From positions 1-64,000 of the forward strand of contig CAZOVB010000001.1 of the NCBI GenBank assembly GCA_964583095.1: a DNA stretch of 64,000 nt, written 5' to 3'. Every line of letters begins with the position of its first letter. Position 1 is the first letter of the stretch. Position numbers and translations under genes: made by a program. This document shows positions 17,481-27,213 of this stretch, in pieces. The stretch comes from CAZOVB01 sp964583095 (GTDB lineage Bacteria; Planctomycetota; Phycisphaerae; SM23-33). The notes below the pieces were generated by a model. The model was not told the DNA's origin. It made no database searches and was given only the letters and a program-made list of their open reading frames with translations.

Positions 17481-18200
17481 TCAGCCCGCGCCGATCTCCC
17501 GAAGGAACAGCCCCCCCACGGTCAGGCGATTGGTCCACTCCACAGGCAGGCAGAAGTACGTCAGCACGCCCAGGGCAGCATGGGAAAGCGCCAGAGGCAG
17601 CAGGTTTCGGGACTGGAGGAATACGACGCACCAGACCAGACCCGCTCCGAAAGTCAGGCCCACCAGGGGCCAGTTCGGCGCGTGCAGTATGCCAAAGAAC
17701 GCAGAGGCACAGAGCACCGCTGCAATATCTCCAAGCCCGGCCTGTCGAAGACGACGCAGCGAAAACGCATGCAGCCAATATTGCTGCAGCAGGCCCCAGA
17801 TGATGTAACCCCCGAATCTCTCCAGCATCCGAAGAGGATTGTCGAACTTCAAACTGTTCATGATCAGGCCGGTTATCACCAGGCCCGAGGCCATCAGCCC
17901 GGTCACGATCCCGCAGCGCCAGAAACCTTCCACCATCGTATCCCGGCGGATGCCGCTGTCGGGTGGGGTGTCGCCGTGAAGCAGATTCAGTCCGATCGGC
18001 CAGACAAACGCCATCACCCAGGCAAAAGCATCGAAAAAGGTTACGCCCTTGGAAGGCAGGTACCACAGGTACATGGAAACCACGCCTATGAAGATCAACA
18101 CCTCCACTACGAGCATCGCGCGCAGCCAGAAGGGCTGATTGCTCCAACGGGCCAAAACCTCGAGCCTGGAGGGAGCCTCTTGTGTAGTGGTCCGGGTCAT
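17481..18200 (-). CDS. CPBP family membrane protein with QQ replacing the catalytic EE
   Basis: A 239-aa polytopic membrane protein with the CPBP fold signature but altered motif 1: LLQQYWLHAF has Gln139-Gln140 where Glu-Glu is expected and His144 in place of Arg. Motif 2 FGILHAPNWP (His173) and motif 3 LSHAALG (His207) are kept. It may be a non-proteolytic scaffold or use a different chemistry. It overlaps the flavodoxin gene by 4 nt (ATGA at 18197-18200) and is read as its second gene. It faces the EE-type CPBP gene tail to tail, 23 bp apart. Confidence 0.8.
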   Translation of the reverse strand: MTRTTTQEAPSRLEVLARWSNQPFWLRAMLVVEVLIFIGVVSMYLWYLPSKGVTFFDAFAWVMAFVWPIGLNLLHGDTPPDSGIRRDTMVEGFWRCGIVTGLMASGLVITGLIMNSLKFDNPLRMLERFGGYIIWGLLQQYWLHAFSLRRLRQAGLGDIAAVLCASAFFGILHAPNWPLVGLTFGAGLVWCVVFLQSRNLLPLALSHAALGVLTYFCLPVEWTNRLTVGGLFLREIGAG

Positions 18201-18679
18201 CCGTCAAACAGTTTCACAGCCAGTTCGGCGATCAACTGGCCGCTTTCCCGACACATCTTTCGGCTGCGATCATCCAGGCCTCCAATGGCCACCGGTCCGT
18301 AGTGGTCGCCGCCGGCCTTGCCGGGAACGACCATGCCGTGAATCAGAAGAGCACGGATCATGTCCATGACGGTGGTCTCGTTGCCCCCGGCCACGTTGGC
18401 ACTGGAGGAAAAGGCCCCGCCGACCTTGCCCGAGAGCTGGCCGTGAAAACAAACCGACTCATCCAGAAGTTGCTTGATCGGGGCCGCCATCGACCCATAG
18501 TACGTCGGCGAACCGAGAATCAGCCCGTCGTATTCCAAGAGGTCATCAACTTTGACTTCGCCGACTTGTTTGATCTCCACCCGGGCACCGGGCACCTGGC
18601 GGGCTCCCTCGGCAATCTCCTGGGACATCTCGCGGGTGTGACCGCTGCGGGTATAGTAGCAGATCAGAATGCTGGCCAT
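18197..18679 (-). CDS. Flavodoxin family protein (WrbA/NAD(P)H:quinone reductase-like)
   Basis: A 160-aa flavodoxin-like protein. The FMN phosphate loop is CYYTRSGHTREMS near the N-terminus. The second flavin loop is LGSPTYYGSMAAPIK, and SSSANVAGGNETT matches the third FMN-contact region of WrbA-type proteins. The length is slightly shorter than WrbA (about 200 aa). The start at 18679 (MASILICYY) is favoured by AAAGGA about 7 nt upstream; upstream in-frame codons overlap the end of the pbpC-like gene's downstream region and look non-coding. It is the first gene of a two-gene unit with the QQ-type CPBP protein. Confidence 0.88.
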   Translation of the reverse strand: MASILICYYTRSGHTREMSQEIAEGARQVPGARVEIKQVGEVKVDDLLEYDGLILGSPTYYGSMAAPIKQLLDESVCFHGQLSGKVGGAFSSSANVAGGNETTVMDMIRALLIHGMVVPGKAGGDHYGPVAIGGLDDRSRKMCRESGQLIAELAVKLFDG

Positions 18680-18806
18680 TGCGTCGTTTCCTTTCTCTCG
18701 CCTGTCCGATTGGTCCGGCTGGGGATGTATCAGCCACATTATCCTAGCGCGGTGGACAAGCATTCTGCCCCGAATCAAAAAGAGAGTAAAGCCCTTGCTT
18801 CCCGCT

Positions 18807-20819
18807 TCAGGGCAGGATCTCAAAGCGGACCCGGTCCCAGGCACCGGTTGCATCGACGCAACGCAGTTCGTATTTACCCGGCCCGAGATCCAGCCGAGAG
18901 GCACCGTCAACCAGACGCCGGTCGTCGAGGAACCATTGCACCTGCCCCTCAGAACATTGCAGTTGCACGCTGCTGGTACCGCCGACGGCCTGAAGTGTCA
19001 GCCCATCCGGGGGCGAGAGGATCCGGGGAGCCTGGGACCTGTTGTGCTCGGGTCGGGAGATGGGATGGCTCACCGCTTCCGGAGCAATCGAGGGAAGATC
19101 CAGGTCGTTGCGTATCGCGTCGATCTGGAGAATGTCATCAAACAGCGGCTGGGCTGCCCTGGAGCCGACATATTCCTGGCGCCCTGCCCCTCGGAGTCTA
19201 CCCACCCAGACCCCCAGGACAACCTTTCCGTTGTGCCCAAGTGTCCAGGCGTCGCGACGCGAACTGCTCGTACCGGTCTTGGACATGCAGGCCGGCCCCA
19301 GACCGTCGGGCCCCGTGCGTCGCAGAAGCATCGAGTTGATGGCCTGGCTCACGCGCTGGGACAATACGTTCCGGCCCGGAGCCGGGACATCGGGAAACAC
19401 CACCGCCGGACGGATCTTTCCCCCGCGGGCAAAGACGCCGTAGGCCTGTGTCAGGTCCAGAAGCGAGACCTCCACCGCGCCGGTTACCAGGGCCAGGCCT
19501 CCGCGCCGCTGCGCTTGGGGGCCCAGATCAAGACCTGCCGAGTCAAGCAGCCCCAGACAACGGACCAGGCCCACCTCCCTTGCCACATGGATGGCCGGGA
19601 TGTTCCGGGACTGACGCAGGGCATCCCGAGCGGTCATTTCGCCCAGGAATTTTCCATCGAAGTTCTCCGGCTCCCAGCCTCCCTGCCGGAACGGGATGTC
19701 CCAGAGCGGTGAGTCGGGTCCCAGGCGTCCTGCCTCGATGGCTGCGGCATAGATGAACGGCTTGAGCGTTGACCCAGGCGAGCGCCGGGCCTGAGCGAGG
19801 TTCAGGTACCTCCCCCGGCCCGAACCATCGGTTACGCTCACCATCGCTCGGATCCGGGAGGTCTCCACATCCACAACGACAGCCGAGGCGCACGTGCCCG
19901 AGGGCAACCTGGCCAGGTGTGAGCGAATGACCTGCTCGATCCGGCGCATCAGGGGCAGCTCCAGTGTGCTGCGACCCCCGCCAGGCCGGCGGGAGAGACA
20001 ATAAAACCCCGCCACCATGGCCGGTGACCGCGACGGAGCCTCCAGAATCCGGATCGGCTGGGCCAGGGCCTGCTCGTATTGCTGCCCATCGATGCACCCG
20101 GTTTCCCGCATCGCGGCCAGGACCTCCTTCTGACGCGCAAGGCCGCGAGCCAGGTGCGCATCGGGCCGGTAGCGACTGGGCGACTGGGGCAGACCCGCAA
20201 GAAAGGCTGCCTCGGCCGGCGAGACGTCGGCGGCGCTTTTCCCGAGCCATCTCCGCGAGGCCGCCTCGATCCCCCGGATGTTCCCGCCGTACGGCGCGAT
20301 GTTCAAGTACGCTTCGAGGATCCGATCTTTCGACCAGGACCGCTCCAGCTTGAGGGCGTTGACCGTCTCGATGATCTTCGAATCCAGCCGCCGGGGCCTG
20401 TCCTCGGCCATCCGGCAAAGCTGCATGGTAATCGTGCTGGCCCCGCTGACGACCCGACCGCTGCGGGCATTCTGGGCCATCGCCCGCGCCACGGCCGGGA
20501 AGTCCACGCCGGCATGTGTCTCAAAGCGGCGGTCCTCGATGGCCAGCGTGGCGGATCGGATCCACGGGGAGACCTCCGAGAGGCTCACGGGGCTGCGCCA
20601 TTGATCGTCGGCTCCGACACGCTGGATCAGGACGTTCCCGTACCGGTCGGTGACCTCCACGCTCTCGTTGGGGAAGTGCACCAGCTCGGGATCCAACGGC
20701 GTGGCCAGCCAGGCCGTCAGCAGCGTCCCGCCCACAAGCAACGCAAACAGCGTCAGCCGTCGCAAGAGCTTCCAAACCCCCCAAAGACCCGGCTGGAATC
20801 CGCTCCCGTCGCAGCTCAT
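18807..20819 (-). CDS. pbpC: Penicillin-binding protein 1C (bifunctional glycosyltransferase/transpeptidase)
   Basis: A 670-aa class A PBP. TM about 17-41. The GT51 domain has the catalytic Glu95 in EDRRFETHAGVD, GASTITMQL, and the KDRILEAYLNIAPYGG signature. The transpeptidase domain has SxxK (Ser350-Thr-Leu-Lys353 in SPGSTLKPF), SxN in QSRNIP, and KTG (Lys514 in KTGTSSS). A C-terminal domain from about 590 matches the BiPBP_C module specific to PBP1C. It synthesises and cross-links peptidoglycan in the periplasm. Its ATG overlaps the stop of the alpha-2-macroglobulin gene by 4 nt (ATGA at 20816-20819), which is the known yfhM-pbpC gene pairing. A complete PBP is of interest because the presence of a peptidoglycan wall in planctomycetes was long debated. 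Confidence 0.94.
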   Translation of the reverse strand: MSCDGSGFQPGLWGVWKLLRRLTLFALLVGGTLLTAWLATPLDPELVHFPNESVEVTDRYGNVLIQRVGADDQWRSPVSLSEVSPWIRSATLAIEDRRFETHAGVDFPAVARAMAQNARSGRVVSGASTITMQLCRMAEDRPRRLDSKIIETVNALKLERSWSKDRILEAYLNIAPYGGNIRGIEAASRRWLGKSAADVSPAEAAFLAGLPQSPSRYRPDAHLARGLARQKEVLAAMRETGCIDGQQYEQALAQPIRILEAPSRSPAMVAGFYCLSRRPGGGRSTLELPLMRRIEQVIRSHLARLPSGTCASAVVVDVETSRIRAMVSVTDGSGRGRYLNLAQARRSPGSTLKPFIYAAAIEAGRLGPDSPLWDIPFRQGGWEPENFDGKFLGEMTARDALRQSRNIPAIHVAREVGLVRCLGLLDSAGLDLGPQAQRRGGLALVTGAVEVSLLDLTQAYGVFARGGKIRPAVVFPDVPAPGRNVLSQRVSQAINSMLLRRTGPDGLGPACMSKTGTSSSRRDAWTLGHNGKVVLGVWVGRLRGAGRQEYVGSRAAQPLFDDILQIDAIRNDLDLPSIAPEAVSHPISRPEHNRSQAPRILSPPDGLTLQAVGGTSSVQLQCSEGQVQWFLDDRRLVDGASRLDLGPGKYELRCVDATGAWDRVRFEILP

Positions 20820-23800
20820 CGCGAGACCTCCACGAAAGACGCCTGCGTCAATGAACGGATGGCCGGGTCATACATCCCCGAGGCCTCCAGGGCCGGCAGG
20901 CGGAATCTCCCCGCGGTCGTCACCCGCAGGCGGTACCGGAACACCCTTTCCTGCCCGGCCGTCAGGAAGAGGACCACCCGGTCGTCCAGGAACTCCACGC
21001 GATCCACGCTCGTGCCAAAAGTCGGACGATTCTCCGCCCGCTCGCTCAGCAGGGAGGGCATGTCCACCTCCATGCAGGCCGGCAGGGCATCGACCATGGC
21101 AACATTGGGAATCTGCCCCGCCTGGCTCCGCAGCGTCAGCTTCACCTCCACGATATCTCCGACGCGCAGCGATTCTACGTCGATCGGCTGCCCGTCGGAA
21201 CCGAACCATTCCCGTCGGGCGACCAGACCGTGATCGTGAGGCTCGATCGCGCCGACCTTGGCCAGGCCCTCCTGGAGGACCGAGACGAATACGGGGCCCT
21301 CGCCTTCGGTCTCGATCCTCACAGGTCCGTCCTCGAACTGTGCCTCGACGGGCTTGTCCTGTGAAAATTTCACTTCCTCCCGGCCCTGGCGGATCGTCCC
21401 GGTAAACCGCCCCGGACTTTGCTGATAGACCTCCGCCTTGGCCAGAGCTGCAAGCACAGCCGCGTTGCAGTGCGTCGCGCCCCAGGTTCCTCCTGCCAGG
21501 CGGGCCTGGTCGATCTTCGTCATCAAAGCGGGGATCCAAGGATGCTTCGGATCCAGATCCACCAGCAGCGAGAGCAGCACGGCCTCCTGGACGGTGCGGC
21601 TGGTGATTCGCCCTTCCATCCGAAGCGGAATCTCCTGAGAGAGTACCTGTTCGTCGAGCAGTTCCAGGGCCCGGTCGCGTCGGCCGGCGGACATCCAGGC
21701 TGCAGCCAGGTGCGCCCGCCCGGCGATATCGAGACGGTCCTTCTGCTCTGTCAGAAACGCCATCCAACCCGGATCGGGTTTGTCGAAAGTTGCAAGGGTT
21801 CGGCAGATCAGCGTCTTGGTGCTCAGAGAAACGCCGGCATCACTGCGAAGCTGTTTTTCGAGATACTTGACCAGCGGAGCGGAGAACTGCTCATCTACCT
21901 CGTATCCCGCCTGGCGAGCCTCAACGAGCACCTTCATCGCGTAGGCGGTGCACCAGACCTGCGACGTCGTCCCCCCGGGCCAGTAGGCAAGCCCGCCATC
22001 GAGCGTCTGCATCGACCAGAGCCTCGCAATGCCGCTGCGCACCATGTCCTGCACGCCCTGGGCCTGGGCTGGATCCGCCCCCGATTTGCCCAGCAGATCC
22101 GGCACATACAACAGGGCCATCAGCTTGCTGCTGGTCTGCTCGACACAGCCGTACGGATAGCCGATCAGCTCCTGCGCCGCAGGCAGAAGATGCACCCGCG
22201 GGCGCGACGAGACCATCACCCGGGTTCGGCACATGCCTTGTGCAAAAGCATCGTCTGCCCGAACGGTCAGGCTCTTGCCGGCCTGGATCCGTTCAAGCTT
22301 CGTCCGGCCATGCAGGGATCCTCCCGGCCGGACCGGCATGGAGACCCAGCTCGAGCAAAGCTCGCCGGCCGGCTCCTGCCCCCCTTCGGGCGTATCGGAG
22401 AGTCCCGCCTTGCTGGGGCGAAGCGTGAGTCGCCCTTCCAACACACCCAGGGCATCGGCCCGGACCGTCAGCCAGATGGTTCGGGTCGAGTCGGGAGCCA
22501 ACTCGATGTTCTCCAAGGGTTGATCCGCCTGGGCCGAGGCGATCGGGTTCAGATCCACCTCCAGGTCCGCCCAAAGGGCAACGTCGGTGGTATTGATAAG
22601 CTTGACCGGGACGTCGAATTCATCTCCGGGAACCGCGAATCGCGGCCAGGAGGCCTCGACCATCTGCGGCATCTTGAGCGTAATGGACTTCCGGGCCTGC
22701 CCGTATCGGTCTCCCGAGGCGGACACCGCCATCAGTCGCATCCTGCCATGGAGGCGAGGCATGTCCAGATCCAGGCTTACGTGCCCCTCTTCATCGGCGG
22801 TGACAACCCTGTGGAAGACCACGGCCGGGTCGCGATACGGCGTGGGCACGGGGCTGCGACGCAGGGAGGCCAATGAATCGACCGGCCCCCCGTCGGCGCC
22901 GATGCGAGCCATGTCGGCCGGACGGGCGAAGTCCGGCAACAGGTCGTAGAAGATGTCGCTGCCGGAGACGCCCAGTTTCCTGTGGGCCAGGAACCACTCC
23001 CCCGGGGCGGGCAATCGGTAATCGGTCACGAGACAGATGCCCTCATCAACCGCCCAGAGGTGGACGGCCGCCCCGGCCTCGGGACCATCGGCTCCCAAGA
23101 CGTACACACGCGTCGGGACGCTTTGCCCGGGCCTGGCCTGATCCGGCGATTCGATGCGCAGCGTCAGTTGCTTCTCCGGATACTCCATTTCGATCCGCCC
23201 GGCCCCGACAGCCCGCAGGGGCATCCAGCGATCGGCATCGGCCTGGAGGGCCCGCACCACGGTGGCGGTGAGGAAGGCCCCGCCGCGCAGGTCTTCAGGC
23301 AGTGGAACCTTCAAGGCGGCCGTGTTGCCCTCCAGATCGATTACGCGACGCCAGAGAATCCGATCGGATTCCAGGCAGACCAGGGCCTTTCCGGAAATCG
23401 GGCTCTGGAGCACAGCCCGGACGCTCTGGCCGGACCGGTAGCTTTTGCGATCCAGGGAAATCTCGACGCGCTCGGGGTGGTCCATCGCCTTGCGGGTATC
23501 CTCCTGTCCTTCCCACGCCCAGAAGTACAGATGCGTCGTGGAGCCGGTCGACTCATCGCGGGCAACGATGCGATACTGCCCGTACCGGGGACACTGGAAG
23601 GTGGCCGACCTTTGCGTCGATCCGGCGGGCATGTCGATCCGGCGAACCGTGTGTGGAGTCTTTCGACTGCGCCAGACCCTCCGGCCATCCACCACTTCCA
23701 GATAGCTGTCCCATTCAATCCGTTCCAGTTCCAGATGCATCGGCCCCGGCTGGGCGGGTTGTCCCTGACCGTCCAGGCGGACCCATCGCACTTCAACCGG

Positions 23801-26386
23801 CTCATCGACGTCCACCTGGGCGGTCTCCGAGACTAGCCTGAGCCCGACATGCACCCCAAGGCGGTCCACCTGGATCTCCCGGCTGCCTCCTGTCGTCCTG
23901 CCGCCAGGCTCGGTGATCTCGGCCCGGACGACGCTGCGATACAGACCGGGTTCGAGATCTTCTGGAATCGGCGCGACCATCGAGGCCCGGCCTTGTTCAT
24001 CCAGAACGCCCGTAACCGTGGGTGCGGACTTGCTCCACTGGCTCTGCACACCGAAGGTGTAGCCTGGGTATTGCTCAGGCGTAAAGGGAATCTTCTGATA
24101 CCGCGTGAGCAGCTTGACTTCCATCCCCCCGGCAGGACTGTCCCACAGGTAGCGCGCCTGAACATCCACGGGAATCTCTTCTGCATCGGGGCCCAGGCGG
24201 AGGTCCGGGGTTTCGACCCGCACCTCCATGCGGACCGGACGAAACGCCTCCACGTAAACGTGCGTAGTGCCCAGGACCCGCTGGGACCCGCGAAGCCGGG
24301 CCGTAAACGTCCAGGGCCCCGTCCGGCTGGTATCGAGCGTGGAGTATTCCGCATGGAAGAACCCTTGCCTGCCCTGCTCGGTGCGAGCCTGGAGCGTATG
24401 GACGTCTTTTCCATCAGGCCGCGTGACCTGGATGTCCAGGGGCAGATCCTCAGCCGACTTCCCGCCGTCGCTACGGACCAGGCCGGTCAGGCGAATCGTG
24501 TCCCCGGGCCGATAAACCCCCCGCTCGCCGTAAAGGAACACATCGTAGGGGCCCGGAACATCCCGTCCGGTAACGTCCACCCCCTCCAGCAGCCATTGGC
24601 GTTTGTCGGGCAGCAGGTAGGTCAGTTCGTCTCCGCGCCGGGCAATGAGCACGAAGGGTTGTCCGTCGGGATGACTCTCGGAAAAGTTCAATTCAGCCAA
24701 CCCTTGGGCGTCACTGACCGATGAGGCCAGCACCTGGTTGGTCTCGCTGCGGACCTCCACCTCCACGCCGGTTTCAGGCCGGCCCCGCGAGATGCTCGTC
24801 ACCCATACCAGGTACCCGCCTGGGCGGCGCTTGGCTGTCAGGGCCAGATCCGTAAGGGCGACGGTAATCTTGTCGTTGACCCAGTAAGAACTGTTCGTTC
24901 GCATCGAAATGCGGTAGATCCCGGGCCGGTTGCCGACCAGCGAGGCCACTTCGATCGCTGCTTCGGTCGGCTGATTGTGTCGGGTCTCCAGTTCGAAGCA
25001 CTTGTCGCGAAACAGCGGCCGGCTGGTGCGGGAGGGGTACTGGCCCTGCAGGGCGGCCACCAGGTTGTTGGGATAGAGGCGGTACACATCGGCTTTGAGG
25101 CCCTCAACGTTGACAGCCTTGAAGGTCACCTCCCCGTTGCCCCGAGGACTCAGAATCCCTCGGCTCTGGTCGAAGCGTATACGGGGCCGATACGGCCGGG
25201 TGGCCACCACCATCCGGCGCGGGTTTCCGAGGCTCTGACCGGAGCGGCTGACCAGCGTGGGCGGCAGATGCACGGTGTAGGACGTGGAAGGTTCCAATCG
25301 CCCCCGGATCTCCAGGTTTCCGCCCCAGCAGGAAAACGCCAGTTCCTCCACCTCCGGCTCGACGCGAATGGCTGAGAAATCCTGTGTCGAGTCCAGAGAC
25401 TCCGAAAAATGCACGTCCAGCGCGATGGGACTCGACAAATCCGGCCAACTGCTGCTGATGCGAAGCGCATCAAACCCCTCGGGCAACTGGATCCAGCGCT
25501 GCACATCAGACCCCAGCGGGATCTGGCCTCCGTCCCCTTGCAGGCCCCGGTCCAGGTCCACCCGCAGCCTTCTTGTATCGCCGGATCGCGACGCGCGCAG
25601 GACAATGCGCTTGTCCGGGTTGGCCGTCAGCAGCGTTACCTCCGCCTGGCCATCGGAAAGCTGCCCGTAACGCTCGGCGCGAATCGTCAGATTCGCGGAG
25701 ACCTGCCTGGGATCCACAGGCTGATTGAACAGGAGCTCCAGCGTCGCCTCCCGAGAATCGGTATGGGAAAGCAGGACGTCTTCCAATCGCAGCGGCTCGG
25801 TGCGGATCTCGAATTCCCCCGGGCCAACGAGCTTTCGGCCCGTGCGATTCTCCAGGTCCCTCACAGGGGCAATCCGGTAGATGCGACCGGGCGGCAAAGG
25901 CTCTTCCAGGAAAAACTCCATGCGGTCGCCGGCCGTCCATCGCCACTGCCCCTTGGGACGCGGCGTAATCTCAAACAACTCCCGCGCAACCGGATAGCCC
26001 ACCTCCTGGGCCGATGCGATATCCTGGTCAAAGAGAAGCGTGAACCGATCAGCCTGGCGGGCCTGGCCAACGGGGGTCACCTTGAGCACACGGAGCCTGC
26101 GTTGGGGCAGCTTCGTCATGCTCTGATGCACCCAGAGCCAGCCGCCGAGATTCAGCACGATCAGGGCGGCCGCCAGGGCCAGGAACCTTCGGTTGTTCTT
26201 GAGCAAAGTAATAGTCCTTCCGTGGTTGGAGCCGCCCGAACGGTGCGGCTTATCTGCTTCCAGGTGCTGCTCAAACGCCTCAAGCATCCGTGCTTTGAGT
26301 CCCTGGTGGTATTGTGGATCGGGCGGAGTGTCCGGCACCGATAGCCGCTCCAGTCGCGATTCGAAATTCTCGTCGGCAAAGCGCAT
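20816..26386 (-). CDS. Bacterial alpha-2-macroglobulin with thioester motif and cytoplasmic N-terminal tail
   Basis: A 1856-aa membrane-anchored alpha-2-macroglobulin (YfhM/A2M type), a periplasmic protease trap. Residues 1-65 are charged and probably cytoplasmic (RLERLSVPDTPPDPQYH); one TM helix follows at about 67-87; the rest is extracytoplasmic. MG-type beta-sandwich domains run from about 95 to 950 with recurrent YRPGDTIRLTGLVR and FVLIARRGDE text; a bait-type region follows. The thioester is GCVEQT (Cys1414, Gln1417), inside an alpha/alpha toroid TED domain. The N-terminus lacks a lipobox, unlike E. coli YfhM, which is a lipoprotein. The start is 3 nt after the stop of the ECF sigma gene, with AAGGGAG in that gene's last codons. 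The cytoplasmic tail could act on the sigma factor (inference). Confidence 0.93.
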   Translation of the reverse strand: MRFADENFESRLERLSVPDTPPDPQYHQGLKARMLEAFEQHLEADKPHRSGGSNHGRTITLLKNNRRFLALAAALIVLNLGGWLWVHQSMTKLPQRRLRVLKVTPVGQARQADRFTLLFDQDIASAQEVGYPVARELFEITPRPKGQWRWTAGDRMEFFLEEPLPPGRIYRIAPVRDLENRTGRKLVGPGEFEIRTEPLRLEDVLLSHTDSREATLELLFNQPVDPRQVSANLTIRAERYGQLSDGQAEVTLLTANPDKRIVLRASRSGDTRRLRVDLDRGLQGDGGQIPLGSDVQRWIQLPEGFDALRISSSWPDLSSPIALDVHFSESLDSTQDFSAIRVEPEVEELAFSCWGGNLEIRGRLEPSTSYTVHLPPTLVSRSGQSLGNPRRMVVATRPYRPRIRFDQSRGILSPRGNGEVTFKAVNVEGLKADVYRLYPNNLVAALQGQYPSRTSRPLFRDKCFELETRHNQPTEAAIEVASLVGNRPGIYRISMRTNSSYWVNDKITVALTDLALTAKRRPGGYLVWVTSISRGRPETGVEVEVRSETNQVLASSVSDAQGLAELNFSESHPDGQPFVLIARRGDELTYLLPDKRQWLLEGVDVTGRDVPGPYDVFLYGERGVYRPGDTIRLTGLVRSDGGKSAEDLPLDIQVTRPDGKDVHTLQARTEQGRQGFFHAEYSTLDTSRTGPWTFTARLRGSQRVLGTTHVYVEAFRPVRMEVRVETPDLRLGPDAEEIPVDVQARYLWDSPAGGMEVKLLTRYQKIPFTPEQYPGYTFGVQSQWSKSAPTVTGVLDEQGRASMVAPIPEDLEPGLYRSVVRAEITEPGGRTTGGSREIQVDRLGVHVGLRLVSETAQVDVDEPVEVRWVRLDGQGQPAQPGPMHLELERIEWDSYLEVVDGRRVWRSRKTPHTVRRIDMPAGSTQRSATFQCPRYGQYRIVARDESTGSTTHLYFWAWEGQEDTRKAMDHPERVEISLDRKSYRSGQSVRAVLQSPISGKALVCLESDRILWRRVIDLEGNTAALKVPLPEDLRGGAFLTATVVRALQADADRWMPLRAVGAGRIEMEYPEKQLTLRIESPDQARPGQSVPTRVYVLGADGPEAGAAVHLWAVDEGICLVTDYRLPAPGEWFLAHRKLGVSGSDIFYDLLPDFARPADMARIGADGGPVDSLASLRRSPVPTPYRDPAVVFHRVVTADEEGHVSLDLDMPRLHGRMRLMAVSASGDRYGQARKSITLKMPQMVEASWPRFAVPGDEFDVPVKLINTTDVALWADLEVDLNPIASAQADQPLENIELAPDSTRTIWLTVRADALGVLEGRLTLRPSKAGLSDTPEGGQEPAGELCSSWVSMPVRPGGSLHGRTKLERIQAGKSLTVRADDAFAQGMCRTRVMVSSRPRVHLLPAAQELIGYPYGCVEQTSSKLMALLYVPDLLGKSGADPAQAQGVQDMVRSGIARLWSMQTLDGGLAYWPGGTTSQVWCTAYAMKVLVEARQAGYEVDEQFSAPLVKYLEKQLRSDAGVSLSTKTLICRTLATFDKPDPGWMAFLTEQKDRLDIAGRAHLAAAWMSAGRRDRALELLDEQVLSQEIPLRMEGRITSRTVQEAVLLSLLVDLDPKHPWIPALMTKIDQARLAGGTWGATHCNAAVLAALAKAEVYQQSPGRFTGTIRQGREEVKFSQDKPVEAQFEDGPVRIETEGEGPVFVSVLQEGLAKVGAIEPHDHGLVARREWFGSDGQPIDVESLRVGDIVEVKLTLRSQAGQIPNVAMVDALPACMEVDMPSLLSERAENRPTFGTSVDRVEFLDDRVVLFLTAGQERVFRYRLRVTTAGRFRLPALEASGMYDPAIRSLTQASFVEVSR

Positions 26387-26389
26387 GGT

Positions 26390-26956
26390 TCATCTCCCTT
26401 GGTCGGGGGCAGCCGAGGCCAGCACACGCCTTCGCAGCCTTTGCACAGCGCGACACAGGCCGGTGCGGGCCGCCTGGGGACTGCGCTGCATGATCCGGCC
26501 GATCTCGGAGGGGGACATGTTCTCAAAATAGCGAAGGGCGATATACGTCTGGTCGGTAGTGGACATTTTGAGCAGGTGCCTCTGCACGATCGCGAAATCC
26601 GTCTGCCCCTGCCGGTCCGGCTCGGGCCCGGCGGCGGACAATCGGGCCGCAGCCTCCAGGCTCCGGCGCCTGCGGGAGGCGGTTCGCAGATCGTTGTTGA
26701 TCTCGTTGGATGCGATTCGGTACAGCCAGGCGGCAAACTGCTCCAGGCTCCGGCCTCGAAAGCGTCCTATCGCTGCGGCGACCTTCAGAAACACGCGGGA
26801 CGAAGCATCTTCGGCTCTTGTCCTGCAGAGGAGCCGATGATGGCAGTAGCGGTAGATTCTCGGGTGAAAATGTTCATATAGCCTGCCCAGCGCATTGGCC
26901 TGGGTCCTTGCCTGCTGGAGCGTCTGATTGTCGATCCGGTTCCGGCCCACCTGCAT
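26390..26956 (-). CDS. ECF-type RNA polymerase sigma factor
   Basis: A 188-aa sigma-70 family protein of ECF size. Region 2 is visible as LYEHFHPRIYRYCHHRLL and then FLKVAAAIGRFRG and FAAWLYRIASNEINNDLR; region 4 as MSTTDQTYIALRYFENMSPSEIGRIM with the helix-turn-helix and the RSPQAARTGLCRAVQRLRRR recognition part. There is no C-terminal extension. It is the first gene of a tight operon with the A2M gene (3-nt gap) and pbpC. No free-standing anti-sigma gene is adjacent; the membrane-anchored A2M with a cytoplasmic tail takes that position. This predicts envelope-stress control of the operon. Confidence 0.9.
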   Translation of the reverse strand: MQVGRNRIDNQTLQQARTQANALGRLYEHFHPRIYRYCHHRLLCRTRAEDASSRVFLKVAAAIGRFRGRSLEQFAAWLYRIASNEINNDLRTASRRRRSLEAAARLSAAGPEPDRQGQTDFAIVQRHLLKMSTTDQTYIALRYFENMSPSEIGRIMQRSPQAARTGLCRAVQRLRRRVLASAAPDQGR

Positions 26957-27213
26957 CGCCCTTCATCGTGCATCGCCCCTATTGATGCGCGCAAGCGGGA
27001 TGTGTTACAGGGAAAAGGGCCCGCGGCGCCATTTTTTGTAAAACTTATCCTTTGCGCCGGCTTGGGCGCGGGCAGCAAGACGCTGCGGGAGAGGGGTCAT
27101 GAGACCAGCCGGTAATCTTCGAGCCCGTGCGGCAAGGATTGTCAGAGACCCAGCAGGCTTGCGGCTGTCAGCTCGACCAAGCAGCCAGGATCGATTCCAC
27201 CAAGAGTCCTTCG

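Noticed and set aside
16479..18302. Plus-strand open frame of 607 aa crossing trpC, CPBP and flavodoxin genes
   Set aside because: Crosses several well supported genes on both strands; no domain.
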